This document shows, piece by piece, positions 32,875 to 40,700 of a DNA stretch of 64,000 nucleotides (positions are counted from its first letter, which is position 1; the number at the start of each line of letters is the position of its first letter). The DNA comes from Paracoccus acridae (lineage in GTDB: Bacteria > Pseudomonadota > Alphaproteobacteria > Rhodobacterales > Rhodobacteraceae): positions 463,364-527,363 of the forward strand of contig NZ_BMIV01000001.1 in NCBI RefSeq assembly GCF_014642735.1, written 5' to 3'. Both the position numbers and the translations under genes were made by a program. Under the pieces are notes generated by a model, which worked only from the letters and a program-made list of their open reading frames with translations, was not told the DNA's origin and made no database searches.

Positions 32875-33828
32875 TCAAAGCCGCGTGATGATCCGTTCGC
32901 CATAAAAGCGCTCCACATCCTCGGCCCGGCACAGGTCCGTGGCGGGCGTCATCACGGCGGCGGATGCGGCGGCGGCGCCAAGGGCCAGGGCCTCCTGGAC
33001 CGGCCAGTCGCGCGCCATGGCCAGAACGAAGCCTGCCACGAAGCTGTCGCCCGCCCCGACCGCGCTGACGACCTTGACGGGGGCCGATGCGGCGTGCCAG
33101 GCGCCATCCGCCCCGGCGATGACCGACCCGTCGGCGCCGCGCGCCACGATCACCGAACGCGCCGCGCCGTCCCTGACCAGCCCGGCCGCGAAATCCGCGC
33201 TGTCGGCGCGCAGGGGCAGGGGACGGCCTGCCAGCTCCTCGGCCTCGTGGCTGTCCATGCGCAGCACATCGACGGGGGTCGATGATCCCGCCAGCACCCG
33301 CAATGCCTCGCCCGAGGTATCGACCAGCAGCCTTGCCCCGCTGTTCTTCAGCCGGACGGTCAGCATCTGTTCGAAGCCGGCTGGGACGCCCGGCGGGTTC
33401 GATCCCGACACGACCACCCAGCCCCCCGCCTGCGCGTTTTCGGCGATGGCCTGGGTCATGTCGGCCACATGGGCCTTGTGCCATTCCGGCCCCGGCAGGA
33501 CAAAGCGGAACTGCTTGCCGGTCACGCGGTCGGTCACGGCCAGCGACTGCCTCGTTTCGCCCGGGGCGGTCAGGCGCACCAGGGACAGCCCGTCGGCCTT
33601 CAGCATCTCGGCGATGCGCGTCCCCGTGGCCCCGCCAAGCGCCACCATCGCGGTCGATTGCCCGCCCATATGCCCGATCGCACGGCTGACATTGATGCCG
33701 CCGCCGCCCGGATCGGCCACCGGCTTGTCGCAGCGCAGCTTCAGTTCCGGGCGCACCTCGTCCGCCGCCGTGGACAGATCCAGCGCCGGGTTCAGCGTGA
33801 CCGTCAGGATCGGCGCCTGCGGGGTCAT
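32875..33828 (-). CDS. PfkB-family hexose kinase (1-phosphofructokinase group)
   Basis: A 317-residue ribokinase-fold kinase. Near the N-terminus TLNPALDLS matches the 1-phosphofructokinase/PfkB/LacC group, followed by DPGGGGINVSRAI. The ATP-site signature with catalytic aspartate is VGAGDSFVAGFVLAMA near residue 255. Substrates of the group are fructose 1-phosphate, fructose 6-phosphate or tagatose 6-phosphate; no PTS gene lies alongside, so 6-phosphofructokinase II activity is a reasonable alternative. The start overlaps the metalloprotease stop as ATGA. Confidence 0.87.
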   Translation of the reverse strand: MTPQAPILTVTLNPALDLSTAADEVRPELKLRCDKPVADPGGGGINVSRAIGHMGGQSTAMVALGGATGTRIAEMLKADGLSLVRLTAPGETRQSLAVTDRVTGKQFRFVLPGPEWHKAHVADMTQAIAENAQAGGWVVVSGSNPPGVPAGFEQMLTVRLKNSGARLLVDTSGEALRVLAGSSTPVDVLRMDSHEAEELAGRPLPLRADSADFAAGLVRDGAARSVIVARGADGSVIAGADGAWHAASAPVKVVSAVGAGDSFVAGFVLAMARDWPVQEALALGAAAASAAVMTPATDLCRAEDVERFYGERIITRL

Positions 33829-34232
33829 TCCCACCACCGGTCGATGCTGGCGATGTCGTCGTCGGACCAGCCGAAGTGATGGGCCATCTCGTGCGTGACG
33901 ACATGGCCCACCAGTTCGGCCAATGTCACATTGCCGCGCGATGCCCATTCGTCCAGCAGCGGCCGGCGATACAGCCAGATGATGTCAGGCTGCGCAGGCT
34001 GGTCGGACACCGACTTCTCCGTCAGCGGGATGCCGTCATAGATGCCGGTCAGTTCGAACGGATCGTCGATCTGCAGTTCGTCCAGAACCTCCTCGGGCGC
34101 GAACTCGGCCACGTGGATCGTGATCCCTTCGGCATGGGTGGCGAATTGGGGGGGAAGGGCGGCCAGTGCATCGCGCGCCATCGCCTCGATCCGAGCCGCA
34201 TCGGGTGCGGTCAGGGTGGTCCAGTCGGTCAT
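33825..34232 (-). CDS. Small zinc metallopeptidase family protein (DUF1025-like)
   Basis: A 135-residue cytoplasmic protein with an HExxH zinc motif, VTHEMAHHFGWSDDDI, near residue 112. It belongs to the minimal zincins often labelled metallopeptidase family or DUF1025. The upstream block GVTIHVAEFAPEEVLDEL and the DIIWLYRRPLLDEW strand are family-typical. The third zinc ligand is probably the Asp in WSDDDI. Substrate unknown. ATG 34232 is chosen for AGGAG seven bases upstream. It is coupled to the downstream sugar kinase by a 4-bp overlap. Confidence 0.85.
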   Translation of the reverse strand: MTDWTTLTAPDAARIEAMARDALAALPPQFATHAEGITIHVAEFAPEEVLDELQIDDPFELTGIYDGIPLTEKSVSDQPAQPDIIWLYRRPLLDEWASRGNVTLAELVGHVVTHEMAHHFGWSDDDIASIDRWWE

Positions 34233-34310
34233 CCGCTTCTCCTGCATGGTGGCCCTGATATGGACAAGAATCGCCGTCTGTGAAAGAGCAAGGCGAACAG
34301 GAGACGTGCC

Positions 34311-35636
34311 ATGACCACCACCCGCTTCGCCCCGTCGCCCACGGGCCACATCCATGTCGGCAACCTGCGGACCGCGCTGTTCAATTACCTGATCGCGCGA
34401 AAGGCCGGGGGAACCTTCATCCTGCGGCTGGACGATACCGACCAGGAACGGTCCAAGGAAGAATATGCCGACGGCATCAAGCGCGACCTGGAATGGCTGG
34501 GCCTGCACTGGGACCGCGTGGAACGCCAGTCGGCTCGGCTGGATCGCTATGCCGAGGCGGCGGACCAGTTGCGCGAGGCAGGGCGCCTGTACGAGGTGTT
34601 CGAGACGCCCACCGAACTGGACCTGAAGCGCAAGAAGCAGCTGAACATGGGCCGTCCGCCGGTCTATGACCGTGCCGGGCTGAACCTGTCGGACGCCGAC
34701 AAGGATCGCCTGCGGGCCGAAGGGCGCGAAGGGTACTGGCGCTTCAGGCTGGACCAGGAACGGATCGAATGGACCGACGGCATCCTGAGCGACATCTCCA
34801 TCGACGCGGCATCGGTCAGCGACCCGGTGCTGATCCGCGCGGACGGGCAGGTGCTTTACACCTTTGCCAGCAGCGTCGATGACACCGACATGGCCGTCAC
34901 CCATATCGTGCGCGGCGCGGACCATGTGACGAACACCGCGACCCAGATCCAGATCATCCGCGCCCTTGGCGGCACGCCCCCGGCCTTTGCCCATCACAGC
35001 CTGCTGACCGGGGCGCAGGGCGAGGAGCTGTCCAAGCGCATCGGCGCCCTGTCGATCCGCGACCTGCGCGAGGCGGGCGTCGCCCCCGAGGCGCTGCTGT
35101 CGATGATGGCGCGGCTGGGGTCCAGCCAACCGGTCGAGTTGAAGATGACGCTGGACGACCTGGCCGAAGGGTTCGACCTGTCGCAATTCGGCGCCTCGCC
35201 CACGAAATTCGACGCCGAGGATCTGTGGCCGCTGACGCGCGAACGCAACCAGGCGCTGCCTTTCGATGCGGTCCGTGACCGCATTGCAGCACTTGGCGTG
35301 CCCGCCGATCTGGCCGAGCGTTTCTGGGCCGTGGCCTCGCAGAACATCACGAAACTGGACGATCTGGCCGACTGGTGGACGATCTTCAGCCAGGGGGCCG
35401 ATCCGCAGATCGACCCCGAGGACGCCGATTTCATCGCCCAGGCCATGCCGCTGCTGCCCCCGCCACCCTATACGGACGCGACCTGGGGCGAATGGACGGC
35501 CGCCGTGAAAGACGCCACCGGGCGCAAGGGCAAGGGCCTGTTCATGCCGCTGCGCAAGGCCGTCACCGGCCAGGCCCATGGTCCCGACATGGCCCAAGTC
35601 ATGCCGCTGCTGCAGGTGGTCAAGGCGCGCGGGTGA
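34311..35636 (+). CDS. gltX: Glutamyl-tRNA synthetase
   Basis: A 441-residue class I synthetase charging tRNA-Glu (and, where a GatCAB exists, tRNA-Gln). The HIGH motif is FAPSPTGHIHVGNLRTALFN at residues 6-25, with the HVGN variant. The KMSKS loop reads EELSKRIG near residue 240. The GluRS branch is supported by TFILRLDDTDQERS. The anticodon-binding region follows from about 320. Alphaproteobacteria often have two GluRS paralogues and this one belongs to the shorter type, so tRNA specificity is not fixed. It is monocistronic with a strong terminator. Confidence 0.95.
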   Translation: MTTTRFAPSPTGHIHVGNLRTALFNYLIARKAGGTFILRLDDTDQERSKEEYADGIKRDLEWLGLHWDRVERQSARLDRYAEAADQLREAGRLYEVFETPTELDLKRKKQLNMGRPPVYDRAGLNLSDADKDRLRAEGREGYWRFRLDQERIEWTDGILSDISIDAASVSDPVLIRADGQVLYTFASSVDDTDMAVTHIVRGADHVTNTATQIQIIRALGGTPPAFAHHSLLTGAQGEELSKRIGALSIRDLREAGVAPEALLSMMARLGSSQPVELKMTLDDLAEGFDLSQFGASPTKFDAEDLWPLTRERNQALPFDAVRDRIAALGVPADLAERFWAVASQNITKLDDLADWWTIFSQGADPQIDPEDADFIAQAMPLLPPPPYTDATWGEWTAAVKDATGRKGKGLFMPLRKAVTGQAHGPDMAQVMPLLQVVKARG

Positions 35637-35661
35637 TCGGGCGTTTCACCGAAAAGACAAC

Positions 35662-35689
35662 CGCCGCCCGGCTTGGGCGGCGTTTTCAT
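35662..35689 (+). terminator. Rho-independent terminator of gltX
   Basis: An 8-bp stem CGCCGCCC/GGGCGGCG encloses GGCTT and is followed by TTTTCATTTT, 26 bp after the stop. Confidence 0.9.
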
Positions 35690-35707
35690 TTTCGTGACGA
35701 ATACCGC

Positions 35708-35736
35708 TTGACGCCCCCCGCGCCACCCCGTAAATC
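35708..35736 (+). promoter_or_regulatory. Promoter of the tRNA-Met gene
   Basis: TTGACG (35708-35713) and TAAATC (35731-35736) are 17 bp apart. The mature tRNA starts 13 bp after the -10. Confidence 0.7.
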
Positions 35737-35748
35737 GCCCCCACCCGT

Positions 35749-35825
35749 GGCGGAGTAGCTCAGCTGGTTAGAGCAGAGGAATCATAATCCTTGTGTCGGG
35801 GGTTCAAATCCCTCCTCCGCTACCA
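35749..35825 (+). tRNA. tRNA-Met (anticodon CAT), elongator type
   Basis: A 77-nt cloverleaf with encoded CCA. The acceptor arm GGCGGAG pairs with CTCCGCT. The D stem is GCTC/GAGC. The anticodon stem GAGGA/TCCTT holds loop ATCATAA with CAT at 35783-35785. The T arm contains GGTTCAAATCC. The acceptor starts with a G:C pair and there are no initiator features, so it is not initiator Met. The overall sequence resembles the alphaproteobacterial elongator tRNA-Met more than the lysidine-modified tRNA-Ile(CAT). Confidence 0.93.
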
Positions 35826-35835
35826 CGTTTCCCCT

Positions 35836-36060
35836 TCAATCTTGTCGTGGACCTGCGGCAAGCCGATCACGATCGGCGATCACGTCTGGGTCGGTCGGGA
35901 AGTGACGATCCTCAAAGGATCGGTGGTCGTCAGCCATTCGATTATCGGCGCAAGTTCGATGGTTCGGGGGGTGATCCCTCCCAACTGCATCGCGGTGGGA
36001 TCGCCCGCCAAGGTCATCAGAACCGGCGTCACCTGGGACAGGCGCAGGCTGCCGGTCTGA
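35836..36060 (+). pseudogene. C-terminal remnant of a hexapeptide-repeat acyltransferase
   Basis: Directly after the tRNA, an open stretch encodes KPITIGDHVWVGREVTILKG, then SSMVRGVIPPNCIAVGSPAKVIRTG, ending at a TGA. This is the left-handed beta-helix end of a sugar or serine O-acetyltransferase-type enzyme: IGDHVWVG, GASSMV and AVGSPAKVI are its hallmarks. Only about 70 residues remain. The N-terminal half, including most repeats, is missing and no start codon with a ribosome site exists outside the tRNA. It is best read as debris of a gene, such as one from a polysaccharide locus, once inserted at this tRNA. Confidence 0.75.
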
Positions 36061-36486
36061 ACCTGGCTGCCGTCATTCATCCGCCAGGCTGGATGCGGGG
36101 CAGGGCCATTGCACCCCGTTCTGACCAAAGAACCTGTCCGCTTGTCTGCCATCGCGCTTGCAAGGCCGGTTGCGGTTCATTGACACGAAGGCCTGGCTTG
36201 GGCTGCGGGGTTGGCCGTCGTGCGGCCGGTGCTGTCCTTCTGATGCCAAGCAACCATCTCGCCCCATGAAGTCCGGCATCCCTGTGTGTGCCTTCGATTT
36301 TCTTGCAAGAAGCAGGAGGCCAATGGGCCAGGGCTGTTTCCTTATTCTTATCAGTCACTTTTCCGCTAGGGTCGCATTTCTGCAACAGTTCTTGCAGTCA
36401 CTGCAATGTTGGGCTGGAAAGCCCCGCGCTTCACCATATCTAGGGGCCTCGAGACCAAGAAGCTCGAAACGAATAAGGAGACTGCC
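36061..36486 (+). other. Gene-free stretch downstream of the tRNA scar
   Basis: I see no credible gene here. Short open frames on both strands have no family resemblance. The last 150 bases are AT-richer and hold the leader of the outer-membrane protein gene, with AAGGAG before its ATG. No second copy of the tRNA 3' end, which would mark an intact island boundary, was found. Confidence 0.6.
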
Positions 36487-37074
36487 ATGAAACTCGTTGC
36501 CCTTTCGGTTGCCGCATCGCTGGCCACCTCGGCTGCATTCGCCGGCGGCTATGTCGCCCCGGTCGTGGACACCGCCCCTGTCGTGGCGCCCGTCGTTCCG
36601 GTCGAGGCTGGCACGGACTGGTCCGGCTTCTATGCCGGTCTGCAGTATGGCCAGGGTAATGCAGAACTGTCGGATACCGATCTCGACAGCGACTATGACG
36701 CCTACGGCCTGCACGCCGGCTACCTGTTCGACTTCGGCCAGGTGATCGCCGGTGCCGAACTCGACTACAACAAGGTTGACCTGGACGAGAACGACGGTGA
36801 CGCCGACCTGTGGCGTCTGCGTGGTCGCGCAGGCTATGACATGGGCCGCTTCCAGCCCTATGCGACCTTGGGCGTTGCCCGCGTATCCACCAACGACGCC
36901 GCCGGCGACATCTCGGAAACCGGGATCACCTATGGCCTGGGCGCTGAATACCTGGTCACCGAGAACTTCTCGGTCGGCGCGGAATACAGCCGCAGCGACT
37001 TCTCGGACGTCATCGCCGATGGCATCGACCTGGACACCGACCTGGTGCAGGTCCGCGCGTCCTATCGCTTCTGA
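36487..37074 (+). CDS. Outer-membrane beta-barrel protein (Omp25/opacity-like)
   Basis: A 195-residue exported protein with a signal peptide cleaved after SAAFAGG (about residue 19). A Pro/Val-rich linker (VAPVVDTAPVVAPVVPVEA) precedes an eight-stranded barrel: WSGFYAGLQYGQG, YGLHAGYLFDFGQVIAGAEL, LRGRAGYDMGRFQPYATLGVA, ITYGLGAEYLVTENFSVGAEY and a final RASYRF. The terminal Phe is the usual BAM signal. The barrel is acidic with DLDSDYD and DLDENDGDAD loops, suggesting cation binding. Such proteins are structural or adhesion-linked; exact role unknown. AAGGAG precedes the ATG. It ends in a strong terminator. Confidence 0.9.
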   Translation: MKLVALSVAASLATSAAFAGGYVAPVVDTAPVVAPVVPVEAGTDWSGFYAGLQYGQGNAELSDTDLDSDYDAYGLHAGYLFDFGQVIAGAELDYNKVDLDENDGDADLWRLRGRAGYDMGRFQPYATLGVARVSTNDAAGDISETGITYGLGAEYLVTENFSVGAEYSRSDFSDVIADGIDLDTDLVQVRASYRF

Positions 37075-37096
37075 GACGGCCGACCCTTGTGTCACG

Positions 37097-37124
37097 ACGC
37101 GGTCCCGAAAGGGGCCGCGTTTTC
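37097..37124 (+). terminator. Terminator of the outer-membrane protein gene
   Basis: ACGCGGTCCC pairs with GGGGCCGCGT (one G-T pair) around GAAA, followed by TTTCG. It also lies next to the end of convergent iscR at 37131. Confidence 0.85.
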
Positions 37125-37130
37125 GTTTGC

Positions 37131-37589
37131 TCAGTCGTCCACCACGCTGAGAATGCGGGGCAGGGCAGGGCAGGGCAGCAACTGGTTCCTGGCCACATCG
37201 GCCAGGGAATGATTGTGCAGGAAGACATAGACATGCGCCGACAGGCTTTCCCACAGCCGGTTCGACAGCGTCTGCGCCCGCGATCCGGAAACGCCCCCCG
37301 ACGCCCCCGCGCCGACATGCATGGCGCTGACGGTCTCGTCCACGGCTTCCAGGATCTCGGCGATGCGGATCGTCTCGGGCGGGCGGGCCAGGCGATAGCC
37401 GCCGCCCGGACCTCGGACGGATGCCACCAGCCCTGCGCGGCGCAGGCGCACGAACAACTGTTCGAGATAGGGCAGCGAGATGTCCTGCCGGGCCGAAATC
37501 TCGGCCAGCGAGGTCAGGTCATCCCCGCGGGCGGTGGCCAGATCGACAAGCGCGATGATCGCATAGCGACCCTTGGTGGACAGTTTCAT
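37131..37589 (-). CDS. iscR: Rrf2-family iron-sulfur regulator, Rhodobacter-type IscR
   Basis: A 152-residue winged-helix regulator starting MKLSTKGRYAIIALVDLA. The DNA-reading region SLPYLEQLFVRLRRAGLV and GPGGGYRLARP are conserved. Classical IscR holds its cluster with three cysteines around residue 92-104; here that loop is HVGAGASGGVSGSRAQ without cysteine. The only cysteine is C-terminal, in LLPCPALPR. This agrees with the Rhodobacter sphaeroides IscR, described as a single-cysteine iron-sulfur repressor. suf genes, its usual neighbours, are not in the window. A four-copy pentanucleotide repeat covers the cysteine codon. Confidence 0.88.
   Translation of the reverse strand: MKLSTKGRYAIIALVDLATARGDDLTSLAEISARQDISLPYLEQLFVRLRRAGLVASVRGPGGGYRLARPPETIRIAEILEAVDETVSAMHVGAGASGGVSGSRAQTLSNRLWESLSAHVYVFLHNHSLADVARNQLLPCPALPRILSVVDD
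37158..37177. repeat. Four-copy GGGCA tandem repeat inside iscR
   Basis: Four exact copies of GGGCA (TGCCC on the coding strand) lie in the last 17 codons of iscR and include the codon of its only cysteine. Because the unit is 5 bp, a change of one copy would shift the frame and replace the C-terminus. Confidence 0.8.
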
Positions 37590-37753
37590 CTGCTGGCCCT
37601 TCTGTTGCGACCGGGTCGGATTGACGACGCGCGCACTGCCGCGCTATGCCGCCGAGGCGCGTTTCTTGCGCAATCCAGACCGACATCCCAGATAGCGGTC
37701 TAAAAGCGCCACGCAGATGCGTCAAGAAACCACCGTCATATCGAAGGAAGACG

Positions 37754-38416
37754 ATGCCAGAGCTGATTTTCCCCGGTCCCGAAGGGCGGCTTGAGGGCCG
37801 CTATCACCCCCAGCCGGGCAAGCCCGACGCCCCCCTTGCCATCGTCCTGCATCCGCACCCGCAATATGGCGGGACGATGAACAACCGCGTCGTCTATAAC
37901 CTGCACTATGCTTTCCACAAGCTGGGCTTCACCGTGATGCGGTTCAACTTCCGCGGCGTGGGGCGCAGCCAGGGCGAATTCGACCAGGGCATCGGCGAAC
38001 TGTCGGACGCGGCATCCGCGCTGGATTACCTGCAGGCGATGAACCCCAACAGCAAGCATTGCTGGGTCGCGGGCTTCAGCTTCGGCGCCTGGATCGGGAT
38101 GCAGCTTCTGATGCGCCGCCCGGAAATCACCGGCTTCATCAGCGTGGCGCCGCCCGCGAACATGTACGATTTCAGCTTCCTGGCGCCTTGCCCGTCGTCG
38201 GGGCTGATCGTGAACGGCACCGCCGACCGCGTCGCGCCGCCCAAGGACACGCATACGTTGGTCAGCAAGCTGCGCGAACAGAAGGGCATCACCATCACGC
38301 ATGAAGAAATCGAGGGCGCCGACCACTTCTTCCGCGACGACGAACAGCACATGAAGCCGATGATCGACCTGGTGCAGTCCTATGTCCGCCGCCGCCTGAC
38401 CGAAACCAGCCGCTAG
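37754..38416 (+). CDS. Alpha/beta hydrolase (dienelactone-hydrolase-like serine hydrolase)
   Basis: A 220-residue cytoplasmic hydrolase. The oxyanion region LHPHPQYGGTMNN, the strand FNFRGVGRSQGEFDQGIGE, and the nucleophile elbow GFSFGAWIG (Ser near residue 108) are seen. The acid is probably in NGTADRV and the His in EGADHFF. This small hydrolase group is common in Proteobacteria and lacks a known substrate. GAAGGAAGACG provides the ribosome site for ATG 37754. The tandem-HD gene starts 8 bp after its stop, so the two are likely cotranscribed. Confidence 0.88.
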   Translation: MPELIFPGPEGRLEGRYHPQPGKPDAPLAIVLHPHPQYGGTMNNRVVYNLHYAFHKLGFTVMRFNFRGVGRSQGEFDQGIGELSDAASALDYLQAMNPNSKHCWVAGFSFGAWIGMQLLMRRPEITGFISVAPPANMYDFSFLAPCPSSGLIVNGTADRVAPPKDTHTLVSKLREQKGITITHEEIEGADHFFRDDEQHMKPMIDLVQSYVRRRLTETSR

Positions 38417-38423
38417 GGTCTCC

Positions 38424-39551
38424 GTGTCGGACCGCATCGCCCGACAGTTCGCCTTCCTGGCCGAGGCTGACCGGCTGAAATCCGTCGATCGGGCGAATGT
38501 GCTGCTGGACCTGTCCCGGCCGGAAAACAGCGCCGAACACAGTTGGCACGTCGCCTTGCAGGCGATGGTGTTCGGCGCCTCCGACCGCGCCATCCGCATG
38601 CTGCTGCTGCATGACCTGGTGGAAATCGACACGGGCGACCAGCCGATCCACCTGGATCACGACGCCCCTGCGCTGGCCCTGGCCGAGGTGCGGGCGGCAC
38701 GGCGCATCTTCGGCCTGTCCCCGGATTGCAATGCCCTGATGGACCTGTGGCAGGAGTTCGAGGCCGGCACCTCGGCCGATGCAGTTATGGCCAAGCGCAT
38801 GGATCACAGCCAGCCGCTATTCCAGGTGCTGCTGGCCCCGCAGCCTTTGCCCGACCATCTGGGGATCGTCCGCGCAAACCTGGACGGCGGACGCGCGGCG
38901 CGGCTGGCCGCCGAATGGCCCGAGGCGATGGCTTGGGCCAGGGCGGCCCTGTCTGGTTCACCCGGTGCCGATGATGACCTGTCCCGCCGCCTGCGTTTCC
39001 TGGCCGAGGCCGATGGGCTGAAATCGGTCCTGCGGGCCAACCTTCTGATCGACGGGTCGCGCCGTGAAAACAGCGCCGAACACAGCTGGCATCTGGCGCT
39101 TTACGCCTTGGTCTTCGCCGATCTGGCCGGACCCGGTGTCGATGTGGGGCGGGTCATCCGCATGTTGCTGCTGCACGATCTGGTCGAGATCGACGTGGGC
39201 GACGTGCCGCTGCATTCCGCAGGGGGGCAGGCGCATGGCTCGGCCCAGATCCAGGCCGCCGAGGCGGCAGCGGCCCTGCGCATCTTCGGCCTGCTGCCGG
39301 ACGCGCAAGCCCGTGATTTCCTGGCGCTGTGGCAGGAGTTCGAGGCCGCGGCCAGCCCCGATGCCATCTTCGCCAAGGCTCTGGACCGATGCCAGCCCGT
39401 GATCCAGAACCTGCGGTCGGGTGGGATCGGCTGGATCGACTATGGCGTCACCTTCCGCGACATCGAGACCCGGGTGGGCAGCAAGATCAGCCTGGGCGCG
39501 CCGGACCTGTGGCAATGGCTGCGCGGCGAGGTCGAGGCATTCTTCGCCTGA
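38424..39551 (+). CDS. Tandem-duplicated HD-domain phosphohydrolase
   Basis: The 375-residue protein consists of two similar HD domains of the YfbR/HDDC2 nucleotidase type. Copy 1 (about 1-180) has SAEHSWHVAL and LLLHDLVEIDTGD; copy 2 (about 183-375) has SAEHSWHLAL and LLLHDLVEIDVGD. Both start FLAEAD-LKSV and contain LWQEFEA followed by a later Asp, so both metal sites appear intact. Single-domain relatives release phosphate from deoxynucleoside monophosphates. The two halves are also alike at the nucleotide level, suggesting a fairly recent in-frame duplication. The start is GTG at 38424. It converges on the Hint gene with a 3-bp gap. Confidence 0.87.
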   Translation: MSDRIARQFAFLAEADRLKSVDRANVLLDLSRPENSAEHSWHVALQAMVFGASDRAIRMLLLHDLVEIDTGDQPIHLDHDAPALALAEVRAARRIFGLSPDCNALMDLWQEFEAGTSADAVMAKRMDHSQPLFQVLLAPQPLPDHLGIVRANLDGGRAARLAAEWPEAMAWARAALSGSPGADDDLSRRLRFLAEADGLKSVLRANLLIDGSRRENSAEHSWHLALYALVFADLAGPGVDVGRVIRMLLLHDLVEIDVGDVPLHSAGGQAHGSAQIQAAEAAAALRIFGLLPDAQARDFLALWQEFEAAASPDAIFAKALDRCQPVIQNLRSGGIGWIDYGVTFRDIETRVGSKISLGAPDLWQWLRGEVEAFFA

Positions 39552-39554
39552 CGC

Positions 39555-40700
39555 TCAGCTTGCCAAGGGCTTCTGGTTCGCCGCATGGCGCGAGGCAAGC
39601 TGCATGGCCTTCTTGCCCGCCACGAAGGGCCGGGCGCCCGGGAATGGCTCGGTCGCGTGGCGAAGCTGCGGGAACAGGGTGAAAATCTCGGCCGCGGCAT
39701 CGCCCAGTGCCAGAAGGGCTTGCGGTCCGGGATAAAGCGATTCGGTTTCCGCGCCGTTCGATACCAGGATTTCATGGGCGTCGAACATCAGATGGACATA
39801 GGTGACGCCAGGCGCGTCCGTCACGATGTCGATCCCTTCGATCCCGGTCAGGTGCTTGGCCGCGATCAGCAGTTCCTGTGCCCCGAACATCCGCGCCGCA
39901 ATGGCTGAACGCACCAGGATGCGATGCTGCTGGGACACCAGCAGATCCTGCGCAGGCACGTTGCGGCCAAGCGCGCCGGCGACGATGCGAATCGGGCAAA
40001 GCGCAGGGTTTTCGACCATTTCTGCCGCCTCGACATGGCGGCGGCCCGTCCAGCGAACCGGCTGGGGGCCATTGTCGCGGGTCGTCACCAGGTCGCCCGG
40101 CCTGATCTCATCGACCCGGCGGTCACCGAGGGGAGTGGCGATCAGTGTCCCGCTGGTGAAACAATTGATCGGCAGATCGAAGATCGTCGGCTTGAACGAG
40201 ATTGTCGCCACATAGGTGTTCTTGTCCAGGGGCGTGGCCGACAGGATCTTGACCCCGCGCAGGGCGTCGATGCCGTCCCATTGGCGCAGGGCGTCCTTTG
40301 ACGGACGGAAGAACATGTCGCCGTTCTTCATCTGGATCAGCACGCCGTCCTGCTGGGCCAGGCTGCCGTCCGGGAAGGTCAGCTGATAGCGCACGGACAG
40401 AAAGCCCGTGATCGTCGAACTGACGGGTCGGCCGGTCAGCGGCGCATCATAGGTCATGCGGGAATCCGACACGTCCCGCCCCCAGCCGTCCTGGTTGTAG
40501 GCGGTCGAGAATGCCTGGGTGGGCTTGCCATCGACGACGATCGAATGGGTGTTGCCCTGGATCGTGACGGGCTTGATTTGCGCGGTGCCGACGGCGCCAT
40601 ATCCCGTCATTCCGTTCGCTTCGGCACTGGTCGAAGGCGTGCCGCCGGTCGCATTCACCTGCGCGTGATTGCCGAGCCACATCCATGTGACTGTCGCCAT
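39555..40700 (-). CDS. Hint-domain protein
   Basis: A 381-residue protein with a C-terminal Hedgehog/intein (Hint) domain from about residue 177: CFTSGTLIATPLGDRRVDEI followed by PGDLVTTRDNG and SQQHRILVRS. The leading Cys and the His of the block B-like motif are present, as in self-cleaving Hint domains, but cleavage is not proven. The N-terminal 175 residues have no domain I recognise and begin MATVTWMWLG without a signal peptide. Similar proteins are common in Rhodobacteraceae and are often thought to leave by type I secretion. No secretion genes are adjacent, and no RTX repeats are seen. Confidence 0.85.
   Translation of the reverse strand: MATVTWMWLGNHAQVNATGGTPSTSAEANGMTGYGAVGTAQIKPVTIQGNTHSIVVDGKPTQAFSTAYNQDGWGRDVSDSRMTYDAPLTGRPVSSTITGFLSVRYQLTFPDGSLAQQDGVLIQMKNGDMFFRPSKDALRQWDGIDALRGVKILSATPLDKNTYVATISFKPTIFDLPINCFTSGTLIATPLGDRRVDEIRPGDLVTTRDNGPQPVRWTGRRHVEAAEMVENPALCPIRIVAGALGRNVPAQDLLVSQQHRILVRSAIAARMFGAQELLIAAKHLTGIEGIDIVTDAPGVTYVHLMFDAHEILVSNGAETESLYPGPQALLALGDAAAEIFTLFPQLRHATEPFPGARPFVAGKKAMQLASRHAANQKPLAS

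Noticed and set aside
35826..36486. Intact genomic island boundary next to tRNA-Met
   Set aside because: No integrase and no second copy of the tRNA 3' end were found within the window; only a gene fragment supports past insertion.
36158..36490. 110-codon frame in the scar after the tRNA
   Set aside because: No ribosome site, no family resemblance, and it runs into the leader of the outer-membrane protein gene.
37158..37177. Tandem GGGCA repeat considered as a CRISPR-like array
   Set aside because: Units are 5 bp without spacers and lie inside a coding region.
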